From contig CANGTL010000003.1 of assembly GCA_947456815.1 (NCBI GenBank), positions 1-64,000 on the forward strand: 64,000 nucleotides of DNA, given 5' to 3'. The position numbers and the translations under genes are program-made. This document shows, piece by piece, positions 1 to 8,417 of this stretch. Below the pieces are notes generated by a model. The model saw nothing but the letters and a program-made list of their open reading frames with translations, was not told the origin of the DNA and did not search any database. Each line of letters opens with the position of its first letter. The stretch's first letter is position 1. This DNA comes from Flavobacteriaceae bacterium (GTDB lineage: Bacteria; Bacteroidota; Bacteroidia; Flavobacteriales; Flavobacteriaceae).

Positions 1-484
1 CATTGCCACAAGGAGCAACACCTGCAACCTCATACTGAAAAGTGCTCGTTGTAGCACCTGGCGCAGGAATAAAAGTACCTGCTGCTGCATTAAATGTTCC
101 GCCTGTTCCCCCTGGTAATCTTGTCCATGTCCCACCAGCCTGTTCACCTGTAATTAAATTAAATAAATTTATCTGCGTAACATCAGTATCACAAACCGTG
201 GTGTTACCGTTTGTTCCCGCATTAGGAGCCGCATTGATGGTAACCGTGGCAATGCTAAAATCATCAACACAAGGCGCAACTCCTGCTATTCTATACTCAA
301 ATGTACTTGAAGTAGCTCCTGCAGCTGGAGTAAAAGTACCCGCTCCAGCATTAAAGGTTCCTCCTGTTCCACCTGGTAATCTTGTCCAAGTTCCCCCGGA
401 TTGCTCACCGGTAATTAAATTGAATAAATTTATTACAGCAGTGCTGTCATCGCAAACTACTGTCGAACCGTCAACACCCGCGTT
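1..484 (-). repeat. 87-residue (261-bp) tandem repeats in the giant surface protein
   Basis: Two copies lie head to tail, at 224-484 and 1-223 (the second cut by the window edge), offset by exactly 261 bp. Both encode the core NLITGEQ(S/A)GGTWTRLPGG followed by TGGTFNA, and they are near-identical in DNA through this core. This is the usual pattern of repeat expansion in bacterial surface proteins. More copies may lie outside the window. Confidence 0.85.
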
Positions 485-3400
485 GGGTTGATCATTTACT
501 ATAATTGTAGAGGTTGCCGAACAGGTATCAGTTACTCCTGTTAAACAAGTCACTGTAAAAGTGTACGTTCCGGAGGATGTTGGTGTCCCTGAAATTGTAA
601 AAGTTCCTCCTGAAAAAGTACCGGTAACTCCTGGCGGTAAATCTGTCACAGGAACAGAAGCAGCTGTTGCCCCTGTTGAAGAAGTATACGTAATAGGAGT
701 TATTGCTGTACCTATACATACCGTTTGTGACGAAGAAGAAGAAGTAACGGTGCAACTACAAGGAATTATTTCAACAGTAGCAGTAGTGTTAAATGCTGGA
801 CATAACGCCGTCGCTGGAATATCGTACGAGACTGTGTAGATACCTGCCGTGCTTGCCGATCCATTAATAGCGCCAGTACTAACGTTTAAATTTAGACCCG
901 CAGGTAAACTACTAAATGTACCGCCCGATGTAAGGGCAAACAATGTTGGATTTTTTGGAATCACATCATTATTACAATATGGACTTCCCGGATAACTAAA
1001 AGTTCCCGAAGGACTGCTAACAACATCAATCACAAAAGATCGTATATTATAACAACCAGTTGTAACCAAGTCTTCGATGCGAACATATATCGTTCTAGGC
1101 ACAACCGGAACTTGATAAGTTGCTAAATCAGCCACCGAAGCAAAATCAATATTGGTTGGCGCATCATTTTTTGCATCGGTCAAGTTCTCATAATACTTTA
1201 TACTATAATTTCCTTGATCAGCTAATGGAATAGTGCTCAAAATCAATGCATTTTGATCTATATTAATAGTGTAAGGAGGTAGATTCGATGAACAAACTGT
1301 AATGTTAACAGGATCCGACGCAGGCAAAGGCGGCGCAACCCCTACAACAATATCATTGCGAACTGTCGCTTTCGTTCCGTCACATTTCTTATAATTTACA
1401 ATTGCGCTATAAGTACCCGCAGTAGTTGGACATACGTTTAGAGGATTTTCGTTTAAAGCACCTATTGGACTACCGTTTAGCTCCCAAGTCAATTCAGTGG
1501 TTGTCGGGGTAGGAACTGCATTCGGATAAAAACGCCAAGCTTCATTAACTGCACCCCAAGTACCTGTGTTTCTTCCTGGCGGCACTTTCGCTAAATTTCC
1601 TGCTTGATTTTGAATTCCAATCAAGCCACTTCCTGAATTCCATGTTGTGCAAGAAGTTCTTTTGCTTACCAGAACTTCAATGATATTAGTTGTTTCGTGA
1701 ATTACAATTTGGCTGGTTTGAAACCCAACAGAACCATTGCAACTATACTGCGGTAACTCATTAAAATTAGCTACGAAAACTCGATTAGGTGCAGCATTAG
1801 GTCCAGAATCTAAAACATAATAATTTACATTCTGCAAAGCTGTATTGGTCACTGGTGGAGAAGCAATATTTGTATCTTGATAAACTCCATAAATCGCATT
1901 CTTTATCGGAAAACCAGCATTTGGTATTGTCGCTGTAAATGGCCAATTGCAATAACCTAAAGGAACTTGTGGGCCAATATCAAAGGTGATGACACCGTTT
2001 GTACCAACCAAAACATTATTATAACAATTTCCATAGAAATTAAAAGTAAAAGGCAAAGTGACAATAGGAGACCAAGTGTCATCTCCTGTAGCATTAATTA
2101 CTGTACCACCAGTAAATGGGAACGATGGTGAATACGCTATAGGGCAGACGGTATAATCTGTCGGCGTGCTAATTTGGGAATATCGTGCTAACAAATCCGT
2201 ACACTGTCCAACATTACAGACCGCTTGTGGCGTATCGATGACAACTTCAGCTAATGGCAAAGTAGTAATGCTACAAAATGACTGGACCGTAATAGTAATA
2301 TTACCCAGTAACGGCGTCAGACAAGCACCAACTGTTGCGCTTACCAAACTAAATGTAGTAGTTGCATTTATGTAGGGAATATTATAATAACCAATACCAT
2401 TTGCATCTAAAACTACACTTGCGGCACCGAGCGACGAAGTAAAATTAACGGTCACGCCTGGTGTTCCAAAAAACGAAATTGGCGCTGATTCGCCCGGAAG
2501 TATTGTTGTATTACCTGAAATAGTTGCCGTTGGAACGCTTAATGTTGCCGTACCACTAATATTCTGACTACAATTTGGTGTTCCGTTAGAATCAACGCTA
2601 ACTATATCATATATACTACTTGCAGTCAAAGGAAGAGAAACAACCGAAGCACTTCCTGATGCATCTAAATTTACCGTTAGGTTGGGACCACTGTTAATCG
2701 TATAAGTAACCGTTGCTAATGGTGTTCCACTAAAAGAAACAGTTCCTGTTGAGCCAGAACAAACATAAGCGTCCCCAGTAATTGTTGCTGTTGGCAAAGC
2801 AAGAACTGTTACCGTAGCCGTTCCCGTTTGATTTTGCGAATAGACTGGCACAGTTCCGTAGGAAACGCTCACCAAATTATAATTAAATATTCCTGCTACA
2901 TTGGTAGGAACTTGCACTGAAACACTGTTACCAGACGAGGTTGTAACAGATAAATTTGATCCGCCATTAATATTATAAACGAAAGTATATGGTGCTACAC
3001 CATCTGATCCTGTAAAACTCACCACATTTCCAACACTATTGAGACAAACAGTATTAGTTCCAGATATTATAGCAGTAGGCAATTGAACGAGTTCAATATC
3101 GTCAATTGCAAAATCATTTCCAGTCGCTAAAACCACTCTGTCGTATAGGGCAATTTGAGCAAAAGTACTCACTCCAGAGTTCCAAGTATAGGTCACTTTC
3201 AGCCGATTACCGCAGGCGATTGTTGATGGAGTCGCAACAGCAGCACCTAAAGAAACACCGTTGATTTGTGTTTCCAATGACGCTAGATTGGCAATATTTA
3301 AAGACTGCACCCAAAAGCTAAATGAATAATTCTTACCAGGAGTCACTGGAACCGATTGAAAATAAACCCTGTCATTACCGGCATTAGCAATCGAGCCGTC

Positions 3401-3652
3401 GACTACTAGCATGTTTCCGGAACCGCTCGTATGATCTCCACAATTACTATTGGTAGACAACCATGCATTTGGATCTGTAACCACACCTATCTTTCCTTGA
3501 ACCCCTGTCAAATTAGGAGCATTAACAAAACCATAATCTGAGGTGAAACCACTATTTCCTGCGGAAAAATCACCGTTAAAGACTAAATTCTGAGAATATA
3601 TAAATGGAATAATCATGAATATGAATATCCAACAAAGTAATTTCTTTTTCAT
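1..3652 (-). CDS. Giant secreted Ig-like/repeat surface protein, 5' part (C-terminus outside window)
   Basis: An uninterrupted minus-strand reading frame of about 1217 codons runs from an ATG at 3652 to the window edge, so the protein is partial. It opens with a signal peptide (basic MKKK, hydrophobic core, cleavage near YSQ at residue 21). About 150 residues of a jelly-roll type domain follow (NGDFSAGNSGF at the start, DFAIDDIELV at the end). Next come three Ig-like modules of about 90 residues (each with PTATI-type starts), then a module with PLPFTFNFYG-like text and NGVITFD, then more Ig-like modules ending in 87-residue tandem repeats. This architecture is typical of large Flavobacteriaceae cell-surface or gliding-associated proteins exported by the type IX system. 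The sorting domain would lie outside the window, so T9SS export is inferred. Adhesion or polymer binding is likely, but no specific ligand can be named. Confidence 0.85.
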   Translation of the reverse strand, partial: MKKKLLCWIFIFMIIPFIYSQNLVFNGDFSAGNSGFTSDYGFVNAPNLTGVQGKIGVVTDPNAWLSTNSNCGDHTSGSGNMLVVDGSIANAGNDRVYFQSVPVTPGKNYSFSFWVQSLNIANLASLETQINGVSLGAAVATPSTIACGNRLKVTYTWNSGVSTFAQIALYDRVVLATGNDFAIDDIELVQLPTAIISGTNTVCLNSVGNVVSFTGSDGVAPYTFVYNINGGSNLSVTTSSGNSVSVQVPTNVAGIFNYNLVSVSYGTVPVYSQNQTGTATVTVLALPTATITGDAYVCSGSTGTVSFSGTPLATVTYTINSGPNLTVNLDASGSASVVSLPLTASSIYDIVSVDSNGTPNCSQNISGTATLSVPTATISGNTTILPGESAPISFFGTPGVTVNFTSSLGAASVVLDANGIGYYNIPYINATTTFSLVSATVGACLTPLLGNITITVQSFCSITTLPLAEVVIDTPQAVCNVGQCTDLLARYSQISTPTDYTVCPIAYSPSFPFTGGTVINATGDDTWSPIVTLPFTFNFYGNCYNNVLVGTNGVITFDIGPQVPLGYCNWPFTATIPNAGFPIKNAIYGVYQDTNIASPPVTNTALQNVNYYVLDSGPNAAPNRVFVANFNELPQYSCNGSVGFQTSQIVIHETTNIIEVLVSKRTSCTTWNSGSGLIGIQNQAGNLAKVPPGRNTGTWGAVNEAWRFYPNAVPTPTTTELTWELNGSPIGALNENPLNVCPTTAGTYSAIVNYKKCDGTKATVRNDIVVGVAPPLPASDPVNITVCSSNLPPYTINIDQNALILSTIPLADQGNYSIKYYENLTDAKNDAPTNIDFASVADLATYQVPVVPRTIYVRIEDLVTTGCYNIRSFVIDVVSSPSGTFSYPGSPYCNNDVIPKNPTLFALTSGGTFSSLPAGLNLNVSTGAINGSASTAGIYTVSYDIPATALCPAFNTTATVEIIPCSCTVTSSSSSQTVCIGTAITPITYTSSTGATAASVPVTDLPPGVTGTFSGGTFTISGTPTSSGTYTFTVTCLTGVTDTCSATSTIIVNDQPNAGVDGSTVVCDDSTAVINLFNLITGEQSGGTWTRLPGGTGGTFNAGAGTFTPAAGATSSTFEYRIAGVAPCVDDFSIATVTINAAPNAGTNGNTTVCDTDVTQINLFNLITGEQAGGTWTRLPGGTGGTFNAAAGTFIPAPGATTSTFQYEVAGVAPCGN

Positions 3653-3736
3653 ACTAAAAAATTTGGCAGCGTAATTTACAAAAATTTGATGAAGATGAAT
3701 CTTAAATTTAATTTTACTTTTATATTTAGAGGACGT

Positions 3737-3769
3737 CAATCTTCTTTTGACTTTTATTATTTATCTTTG
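3737..3769 (+). promoter_or_regulatory. Bacteroidota-type promoter for folE
   Basis: A perfect TATCTTTG (TAnnTTTG, the -7 box) lies at 3762-3769, with TTG at 3737-3739, 22 nt upstream. This matches the primary-sigma promoter pattern of the phylum. Transcription would start near 3776, leaving a leader of about 30 nt before the ATG at 3806. Confidence 0.6.
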
Positions 3770-3805
3770 TCGCTCAAAAAAAAGCTATAATTATACTATT
3801 ACTTG

Positions 3806-4477
3806 ATGACAACAAACGAGAAATTTCGAGATGAAATGGATAATGATCATTTTACTTCAAACGCCAATAACCCGATTCGAAAAGACGCATTCGAGCTTTC
3901 TGACGAGGACAAAATTGAAGCCATAAAAAAAGACGTCGAAAACATTCTTTTTACTTTAGGAATGGACCTCACCGACGACAGCATCAAAGGAACTCCAAAC
4001 CGTGTAGCTAAAATGTTTGTGAAGGAAATTTTTGGCGGTTTGAATCCAAACAAAAAACCAAGTTCATCGACATTTGAAAACCAGTACAAATACGGTGAAA
4101 TGCTCGTTGAAAAAAACATTACCCTCTACTCTACTTGCGAACACCATTTGCTGCCAATCATCGGAAGAGCGCATGTTGCCTATATTTCTAGCGGGAAAGT
4201 CATTGGACTTTCAAAAATGAACCGCATCGTAGATTATTTTGCAAAGCGACCGCAAGTTCAAGAAAGATTGACGATGCAAATTGTTGAAGAACTTCAAAAA
4301 GTGCTGAAAACTGAAGATGTTGCGTGCGTTATTGATGCCAAGCATTTGTGTGTGAACTCACGAGGAATACGCGATATCGAGAGCAGTACTGTCACCGCAG
4401 AATATGGCGGTCAGTTTAAGAATGAGTTGAAACGCCAAGAGTTTTTAGAATATATTAAATTAGATACGAAATTTTAA
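3806..4477 (+). CDS. folE: GTP cyclohydrolase I (type IA)
   Basis: Converts GTP to 7,8-dihydroneopterin triphosphate, the first step of the folate and pterin pathway, in the cytosol. The 223-residue length is normal for the family. The zinc ligands are visible as Cys111 and His114 in TCEHHLLP and Cys182 in KHLCVNSRG. The conserved GKVIGLSK(M/L)NRIV and RPQVQERLT motifs follow in order. A TTG codon one step upstream (3803) could be read as a start, but ATG at 3806 is preferred and sits about 30 nt after a good promoter. It is followed on the same strand by an S23-type gene and cysS, with repeat-rich spacers between them. Confidence 0.97.
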   Translation: MTTNEKFRDEMDNDHFTSNANNPIRKDAFELSDEDKIEAIKKDVENILFTLGMDLTDDSIKGTPNRVAKMFVKEIFGGLNPNKKPSSSTFENQYKYGEMLVEKNITLYSTCEHHLLPIIGRAHVAYISSGKVIGLSKMNRIVDYFAKRPQVQERLTMQIVEELQKVLKTEDVACVIDAKHLCVNSRGIRDIESSTVTAEYGGQFKNELKRQEFLEYIKLDTKF

Positions 4478-4480
4478 GGG

Positions 4481-4520
4481 GGTTAATCGTTTAATTGTTA
4501 AATTGTTAAACCGGCGGGTT
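4481..4520 (+). repeat. T-rich octamer array A
   Basis: Five successive 8-bp words in strict phase, of the type GTTTAATC (ggttaatc, gtttaatt, gttaaatt, gttaaacc, ggcgggtt), begin 3 nt after the folE stop. The word type recurs inverted in array B and again at 5116 and 12572. Confidence 0.7.
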
Positions 4521-4557
4521 CGATGAAGAAATAATTTAGATTTGAGTACTGTTTTTT

Positions 4558-4637
4558 AGGAGCTAATCCCGCTTTACGTTCCAATCTTTTGCACCGAACA
4601 CCGTCACAAAAGGATTTCCACTTCTATCGGGGCTAGG
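4558..4637 (+). repeat. Structured dispersed element, copy a
   Basis: About 78 nt that align with copies at 8054-8132 (+) and 12653-12730 (-). Conserved blocks are AGCTAATCCCGCT at the 5' end, ATCTTTTG and CAAAAGGAT in the middle, and ATCGGGGCTAGG at the 3' end. The outer arms pair (CTA..CCCG with CGGG..TAG) and the inner arms pair (TTTTG with CAAAA). It lies 81 nt after the folE stop in sense orientation. Function is unknown; it could be a structured 3'-UTR RNA or a non-autonomous repeat. Confidence 0.75.
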
Positions 4638-4686
4638 TCATTCAAACTCATCAAACATTGCAACGAAACAAAAAAAGTCTATTCCA

Positions 4687-4734
4687 CAATCAAACAAATA
4701 AACAAATAAACGATTCACCAAATAAACAACTAAA
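4687..4734 (+). repeat. A-rich octamer array B, inverted relative to array A
   Basis: Six 8-bp words in phase, such as caaataaa (three times), cgattcac and caactaaa, stop 4 nt before the start codon of the four-helix-bundle gene. The reverse complement matches array A at 25 of 32 positions by eye, so A and B form a long imperfect inverted repeat around the structured element. Confidence 0.7.
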
Positions 4735-4738
4735 TGCC

Positions 4739-5104
4739 ATGTACACTTTCTCATTCGAAAAATTAGAAGTCTGGAAAAACTCCAGAGAATTCATCATAAA
4801 AATTTATGACTTAACAAATAGTTTTCCCTCAAAGGAAACTTATGGAATAACTTCTCAATTGAAAAGAAGTTCCTCCTCAATTGCTACAAATATTGCTGAA
4901 GGAACTTGCAGAAATACAAAGAAAGACAAAGCACATTTCTTGACCATTTCTTATTCTTCCGCAATGGAAACGCTAAATCATCTCATCATTTGTAAAGACC
5001 TAGAATATTTACCTGAAACGGAATATTTGATTTGCCGAGAAAAATTAGAAAAAATTTGTAACCAAATAAATAGTCTAAAAAAATACTATCTTTCGAACTC
5101 ATAA
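4739..5104 (+). CDS. S23-type four-helix bundle protein, copy 1
   Basis: 121 residues from the ATG at 4739. The frame is also open upstream to a TTG at 4658, but that stretch is low-complexity array sequence (array B) and is unlikely to be translated. Family hallmarks are FEKLEVWKNSREF at the N-terminus, QLKRSSSSIATNIAEG in the second helix, and KDKAHFLTISYSSAMETLNHL. The family includes the product of the intervening sequence of spirochaete 23S rRNA genes and is related in fold to Avd of diversity-generating retroelements. Members are usually solitary and of unknown function. No reverse transcriptase is seen in the window. The gene lies between inverted octamer arrays (B before, C after) and separates folE from cysS. 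A paralogue lies at 60561-60920. Confidence 0.88.
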   Translation: MYTFSFEKLEVWKNSREFIIKIYDLTNSFPSKETYGITSQLKRSSSSIATNIAEGTCRNTKKDKAHFLTISYSSAMETLNHLIICKDLEYLPETEYLICREKLEKICNQINSLKKYYLSNS

Positions 5105-5115
5105 AATTTTAAAGA

Positions 5116-5203
5116 GTCTAATCGTTTCACCGTTTATTTGTTAAACCGACCAACGATTAAACGACTAAACGAAGAACCAATTAAACAATTCCACGATTAA
5201 CCA
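5116..5203 (+). repeat. Octamer array C, T-rich half then inverted A-rich half
   Basis: Eleven consecutive 8-bp words keep phase between the S23-type gene and cysS. The first four are T-rich (gtctaatc, gtttcacc, gtttattt, gttaaacc); the later ones are A-rich complements (attaaacg, actaaacg, attaaaca). The array ends 8 nt before the cysS start. Confidence 0.75.
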
Positions 5204-5211
5204 AAAACACC

Positions 5212-6690
5212 ATGCCTTTATACCAAAATCAAACGCTAAAAATATACAACTCACTTTCGGGAGAGAAAGAAACATTTACGCCTATCCATGAAGGAAATGT
5301 CGGTATGTACGTTTGTGGTCCGACAGTATACAGCAATGTGCACTTAGGAAATGTCCGAACCTTTATGTCGTTTGATGTGATTTTTAGATACTTATTGCAC
5401 TTGGGATATAAAGTTCGTTATGTTCGAAATATCACAGACGTTGGTCATATCGTGGATGATGTTGATGAAGGTGAAGATAAAATTGCGAAAAAAGCACGAC
5501 TAGAGCAATTGGAGCCAATGGAAGTGGTGCAGCAATACACCGTTGACTTTCACGATATATTGCATGAATTTAATTTCTTGCCGCCGAGTATTGAACCAAC
5601 TGCGACTGGACATATCATTGAGCAAATCGAGATTGTCAAGAAAATAATTGATTCTGGAATTGGATACGAAGCCAATGGCTCCGTGTATTTTGATGTGGTC
5701 AAATTCAACGAAACCAACCACTACGGTAAATTAAGCGGAAGAAACATTGAAGAAATGTTGGCCAACACCCGCGACTTAGATGGACAATCTGACAAGAGAA
5801 ATTCACAAGATTTTGCACTGTGGAAAAAAGCCGAACCTCAACATATTATGCGTTGGCCTTCTCCTTGGGGCGATGGTTTTCCGGGTTGGCACTTGGAGTG
5901 TACTGCGATGAGTACAAAATATTTGGGCAATCAGTTTGATATTCACGGCGGTGGAATGGATTTAAAATTCCCGCACCATGAATGTGAAATTGCGCAAAAC
6001 GAAGCTTGCACTGGCAAAACACCTGTCAATTATTGGATGCACGCCAACATGCTCACCTTAAACGGAAAGAAAATGGCAAAATCTACCGGTAACAATATTC
6101 TTCCGAGAGAAATTCTTACTGGGGAAAGTCCATTTTTGAGCAAAGCATTTTCGCCAAGCGTTGCACGATTTTTTATGTTGCAAGCGCATTACAGAAGTGT
6201 CCTTGATTTTTCAGACGATGCGATTGTGGCAGCTGAAAAAGGCTATAATCGATTGATGGAAGCAATGGGGACCTTAAGCGAAATCCAACCCAATACAACC
6301 TCTTCGTTAGATATCGAATCGTGGAAAAACGCTTGTTATGATGCGATGAACGACGATTTCAACTCACCGATTTTGATTGCGCAGTTGTTTGAAGGCGTTC
6401 GTTTTGTCAACCTATTGAATGATGGTTCCGCTTCTTTAAACGCTACCGATTTGCAAAGTTTTGCACAATTGATGAATGCTTTTGTATTCGACGTTTTGGG
6501 ATTGGTCAATGAAAAAGAAACAGGCAACAATACTCAAAAATTAGAAGGCGTAATTCACATGCTGATTGGTATGAGAAACGATGCACGTGCCAATAAGAAT
6601 TTTGCGCTTTCTGATCAAATCAGAGATCAATTGATTGCTTTGGGCATTCAGTTGAAAGATGGAAAAGACGGCACCAGTTTTAGTTTATAA
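5212..6690 (+). CDS. cysS: Cysteinyl-tRNA synthetase
   Basis: Class I aminoacyl-tRNA synthetase that charges tRNA-Cys; 492 residues, a normal length. The zinc site is complete by alignment with the E. coli enzyme (Cys35, Cys230, His255, Glu259). The HIGH-like motif reads HLGN at residues 44-47, and the KMSKS motif reads KMAKS at 287-291, a common variant. The [10 protein letters not shown] and [10 protein letters not shown] blocks are intact. The ATG at 5212 gives the canonical N-terminus. It is followed after a 67-nt repeat-containing spacer by yidD on the same strand. Confidence 0.98.
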   Translation: MPLYQNQTLKIYNSLSGEKETFTPIHEGNVGMYVCGPTVYSNVHLGNVRTFMSFDVIFRYLLHLGYKVRYVRNITDVGHIVDDVDEGEDKIAKKARLEQLEPMEVVQQYTVDFHDILHEFNFLPPSIEPTATGHIIEQIEIVKKIIDSGIGYEANGSVYFDVVKFNETNHYGKLSGRNIEEMLANTRDLDGQSDKRNSQDFALWKKAEPQHIMRWPSPWGDGFPGWHLECTAMSTKYLGNQFDIHGGGMDLKFPHHECEIAQNEACTGKTPVNYWMHANMLTLNGKKMAKSTGNNILPREILTGESPFLSKAFSPSVARFFMLQAHYRSVLDFSDDAIVAAEKGYNRLMEAMGTLSEIQPNTTSSLDIESWKNACYDAMNDDFNSPILIAQLFEGVRFVNLLNDGSASLNATDLQSFAQLMNAFVFDVLGLVNEKETGNNTQKLEGVIHMLIGMRNDARANKNFALSDQIRDQLIALGIQLKDGKDGTSFSL

Positions 6691-6693
6691 GAA

Positions 6694-6750
6694 TAGTTAT
6701 CGGTTGTCGGTTGTCTGTTATCAGTAACCGACAACACACAACTGACAACA
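6694..6750 (+). repeat. Heptamer array D (palindromic, period 7)
   Basis: Eight 7-bp words in phase: tagttat, cggttgt twice, ctgttat, cagtaac, then the inverted-type words cgacaac, acacaac and tgacaac. It fills the cysS-yidD spacer and could form a hairpin. The acaac word type is the same as that of the array found inside purL at 46464-46543. Confidence 0.75.
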
Positions 6751-6757
6751 CAAAAAA

Positions 6758-6988
6758 ATGCTCTCCAAATTCGTACAATTTCCTTTTATCCTATTAATCC
6801 GATTTTACCAAGTCGCCATTTCGCCATTTACTCCAGCGGCGTGTCGATTTGAACCAACCTGTTCTCATTATAGTTTGGAAGCGATCAAAACTCATGGGAT
6901 TTTTAAAGGAGGTTGGTTAGCCGTGAAAAGAATTAGCAGCTGCCACCCTTGGGGCAAAAGTGGCTACGATCCTGTTCCGAAAAAGTAG
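6758..6988 (+). CDS. yidD: Membrane protein insertion efficiency factor YidD
   Basis: 76 residues, typical of the short YidD (UPF0161) family thought to assist YidC-dependent membrane protein insertion at the inner membrane. The hallmarks are present: an amphipathic N-terminus ([12 protein letters not shown]), the cysteine-containing [15 protein letters not shown] block, and the C-terminal [12 protein letters not shown]. It lies between cysS and lgt. The neighbours lgt and secDF also serve membrane and lipoprotein biogenesis, although secDF is on the opposite strand. Confidence 0.95.
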   Translation: MLSKFVQFPFILLIRFYQVAISPFTPAACRFEPTCSHYSLEAIKTHGIFKGGWLAVKRISSCHPWGKSGYDPVPKK

Positions 6989-7067
6989 GTAGTCACAAAG
7001 ATTCCGGCGCTTTTGCGCATACTCTATCAAAATTCTTTATTTTTACAAAAACAAAAACCCCAAAGTT

Positions 7068-7997
7068 ATGTCTTTACCCTTATCAATTGTTTGGAATCCC
7101 ACTGAAGGAATCGACTTAGGTTTTTTCGTCATCCGATATTATAGTTTGATGTTCGTCATCGCCTTCGGCCTCGGATGGTACATCATGAAACATATTTTTG
7201 AGCGCGAGAATGAATCGTTAGAAAAGCTAGATTCCTTATTTATCTGGACGGTTCTCGCCACTTTACTTGGTGCAAGATTAGGCCATGTTTTCTTTTACGA
7301 TTGGGAATATTATAGCAATCATTTATCAGAAATATTGCTGCCTTTTAGATTTGATCCTGCTTTTGAATTTACAGGTTTTCAAGGATTAGCCAGTCACGGA
7401 GCTGCGATAGCCATTATACTCGCCATGTATTTCTTCAGCAAAAACATCATGAAAAGACCGTTGCTGTGGGTTTTAGACCGCGTTGTCATTCCGGTAGCTA
7501 GCGGTGCTATATTTGTGCGAATCGGTAATTTTTTCAATTCTGAAATTGTCGGAAAAGAAACGACGTCTTCATTTGGAGTTCGTTTCGTTAGAGATCATTT
7601 TAGCGCTAGAGATGCGATGGCAAGAACACAAATTTCGAATACCAAAGATGCCTACCATGCCATCGTTACCGATCCTAAATTTGCAACCGTTTTACAAGAA
7701 GTTCCAACAAAACATCCCGCGCAATTGTATGAAGCTATTTGTTATGTTTTTGTTTTCGGAATCTTGTTTTTCTTGTATTGGAAAACGAATGTCAGAGAGC
7801 GACTCGGATTTCTATTCGGATTATTTCTAGTTTTACTTTGGTCTGTTCGCTTCGTCGTAGAATTCGTTAAAGAAAGTCAAGGCGGTTTCGAAGAATACTT
7901 GGGTCAATTCTCAACAGGACAATGGCTCAGTATTCCTTTTATTCTAGTTGGGTTGTATTTTATCTTTAATGCTGAAAAACCAATAGAAGAAATTTAA
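7068..7997 (+). CDS. lgt: Prolipoprotein diacylglyceryl transferase
   Basis: Transfers diacylglycerol from phosphatidylglycerol to the lipobox cysteine of prelipoproteins at the inner membrane. 309 residues with several membrane helices. Visible signatures are the N-terminal YYSLMFVIAFGLGWY helix, LLGARLGHVFFYDW, LASHGAAIAI, VRIGNFFNSEIVG (the GRIGNFxNxE active region, with V in place of the first G) and HPAQLYEA. A few putative lipoproteins elsewhere in the window (37544, 42107, 63443) would be its substrates. A strong terminator follows at 8022. Confidence 0.96.
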   Translation: MSLPLSIVWNPTEGIDLGFFVIRYYSLMFVIAFGLGWYIMKHIFERENESLEKLDSLFIWTVLATLLGARLGHVFFYDWEYYSNHLSEILLPFRFDPAFEFTGFQGLASHGAAIAIILAMYFFSKNIMKRPLLWVLDRVVIPVASGAIFVRIGNFFNSEIVGKETTSSFGVRFVRDHFSARDAMARTQISNTKDAYHAIVTDPKFATVLQEVPTKHPAQLYEAICYVFVFGILFFLYWKTNVRERLGFLFGLFLVLLWSVRFVVEFVKESQGGFEEYLGQFSTGQWLSIPFILVGLYFIFNAEKPIEEI

Positions 7998-8021
7998 AAC
8001 CAAATTACTATTATATGAAAT

Positions 8022-8050
8022 GCCACTAGCAATTGTTAGTGGCTTTTTTT
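8022..8050 (+). terminator. Rho-independent terminator of lgt
   Basis: Stem GCCACTA / TAGTGGC with an 8-nt loop followed by seven T residues, 24 nt after the lgt stop. It is immediately followed by copy b of the structured element. Confidence 0.85.
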
Positions 8051-8053
8051 ATT

Positions 8054-8132
8054 AGAAGCTATTCCTGCTGTACGCTATATCTTTTGTTCTGAACGACAGA
8101 ACAAAAGGATGCCGCTTCCATCAGGGCTAGGG
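8054..8132 (+). repeat. Structured dispersed element, copy b
   Basis: Aligns with copies a and c. It has the best inner hairpin: CTTTTGTTCTG, loop AACGA, CAGAACAAAAG, a perfect 11-bp stem. The outer arm reads CCTG paired with CAGG, where copy a has CCCG paired with CGGG, a compensatory change. It lies 57 nt after the lgt stop in sense with lgt, just beyond its terminator. Confidence 0.75.
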
Positions 8133-8328
8133 CTTTTGATCTTCGATTGACATTCGTTATTCAATATTCAAGAACTTTCAACAACGATTGCTCAACAGCG
8201 AATATTGAAGTAAAATATATTAACCGCAAGTCATTATTGTTGATAAGAGAACTCTTACTATCAAACATTTTTGCTAGGCAACCAGACCAATCAAATATAC
8301 TTCGTTTACCGATAGCAAAACAAAGTAA
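8133..8328. other. Intergenic stretch between lgt and secDF with an inverted repeat
   Basis: No credible gene is seen. It holds three period-7 words (attcgtt, attcaat, attcaag at 8152-8172) and a perfect 10-bp inverted repeat, TTCAATATTC at 8160-8169 and GAATATTGAA at 8200-8209. The open frames crossing it run through repeats and a terminator and are not taken as genes. Confidence 0.5.
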
Positions 8329-8367
8329 GCCACCCCGCCCTTCGGGCACCCCTCCAATGGAGGGGAA
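8329..8367. repeat. GC-rich double-hairpin (REP-like) element
   Basis: Two adjacent hairpins in an AT-rich background: GCCC-ttc-GGGC at 8337-8347 and CCCCTCC-aat-GGAGGGG at 8349-8365, preceded by CCACCCC. The compact GC-rich paired form resembles repetitive extragenic palindromes. Only one copy is seen in this window. Confidence 0.6.
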
Positions 8368-8370
8368 TAA

Positions 8371-8398
8371 AAAAACCCGATATTGCTATCGGGTTTTT
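8371..8398. terminator. Bidirectional terminator downstream of secDF
   Basis: Perfect stem AAAAACCCGATA / TATCGGGTTTTT with loop TTGC, located just after the minus-strand secDF stop. The A and T tracts on both sides allow termination from either strand; on the minus strand it would end secDF transcripts. Confidence 0.85.
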
Positions 8399-8417
8399 CA
8401 TATAAAATAAAATAAGA

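Noticed and set aside
42..839. Plus-strand open frames over the first kilobase
   Set aside because: They are shadows of the minus-strand giant surface protein. Their proline-rich text is the complement of its Gly/Thr-rich repeats.
4658..4738. N-terminal extension of the first S23-type protein from a TTG at 4658
   Set aside because: The 27 extra residues are lysine- and asparagine-rich translations of array B, and the family's usual N-terminus begins near the ATG at 4739.
4739..5104. Part of a diversity-generating retroelement with S23-type Avd
   Set aside because: No reverse transcriptase, template repeat or C-type-lectin variable region is found in the window; only the fold relation is suggestive.
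4481..5203. A CRISPR array at the repeat-rich folE-cysS spacers
   Set aside because: The words are 8 bp with no constant repeat and no spacers of 30-40 bp, and no cas genes are present.
8147..8410. An 87-codon plus-strand open frame between lgt and secDF, and a minus-strand frame over 8161-8349
   Set aside because: Both run through the inverted repeat and GC-rich double hairpin, and the plus frame also crosses the terminator. The predicted residues simply translate these repeats; no promoter or family pattern is seen.
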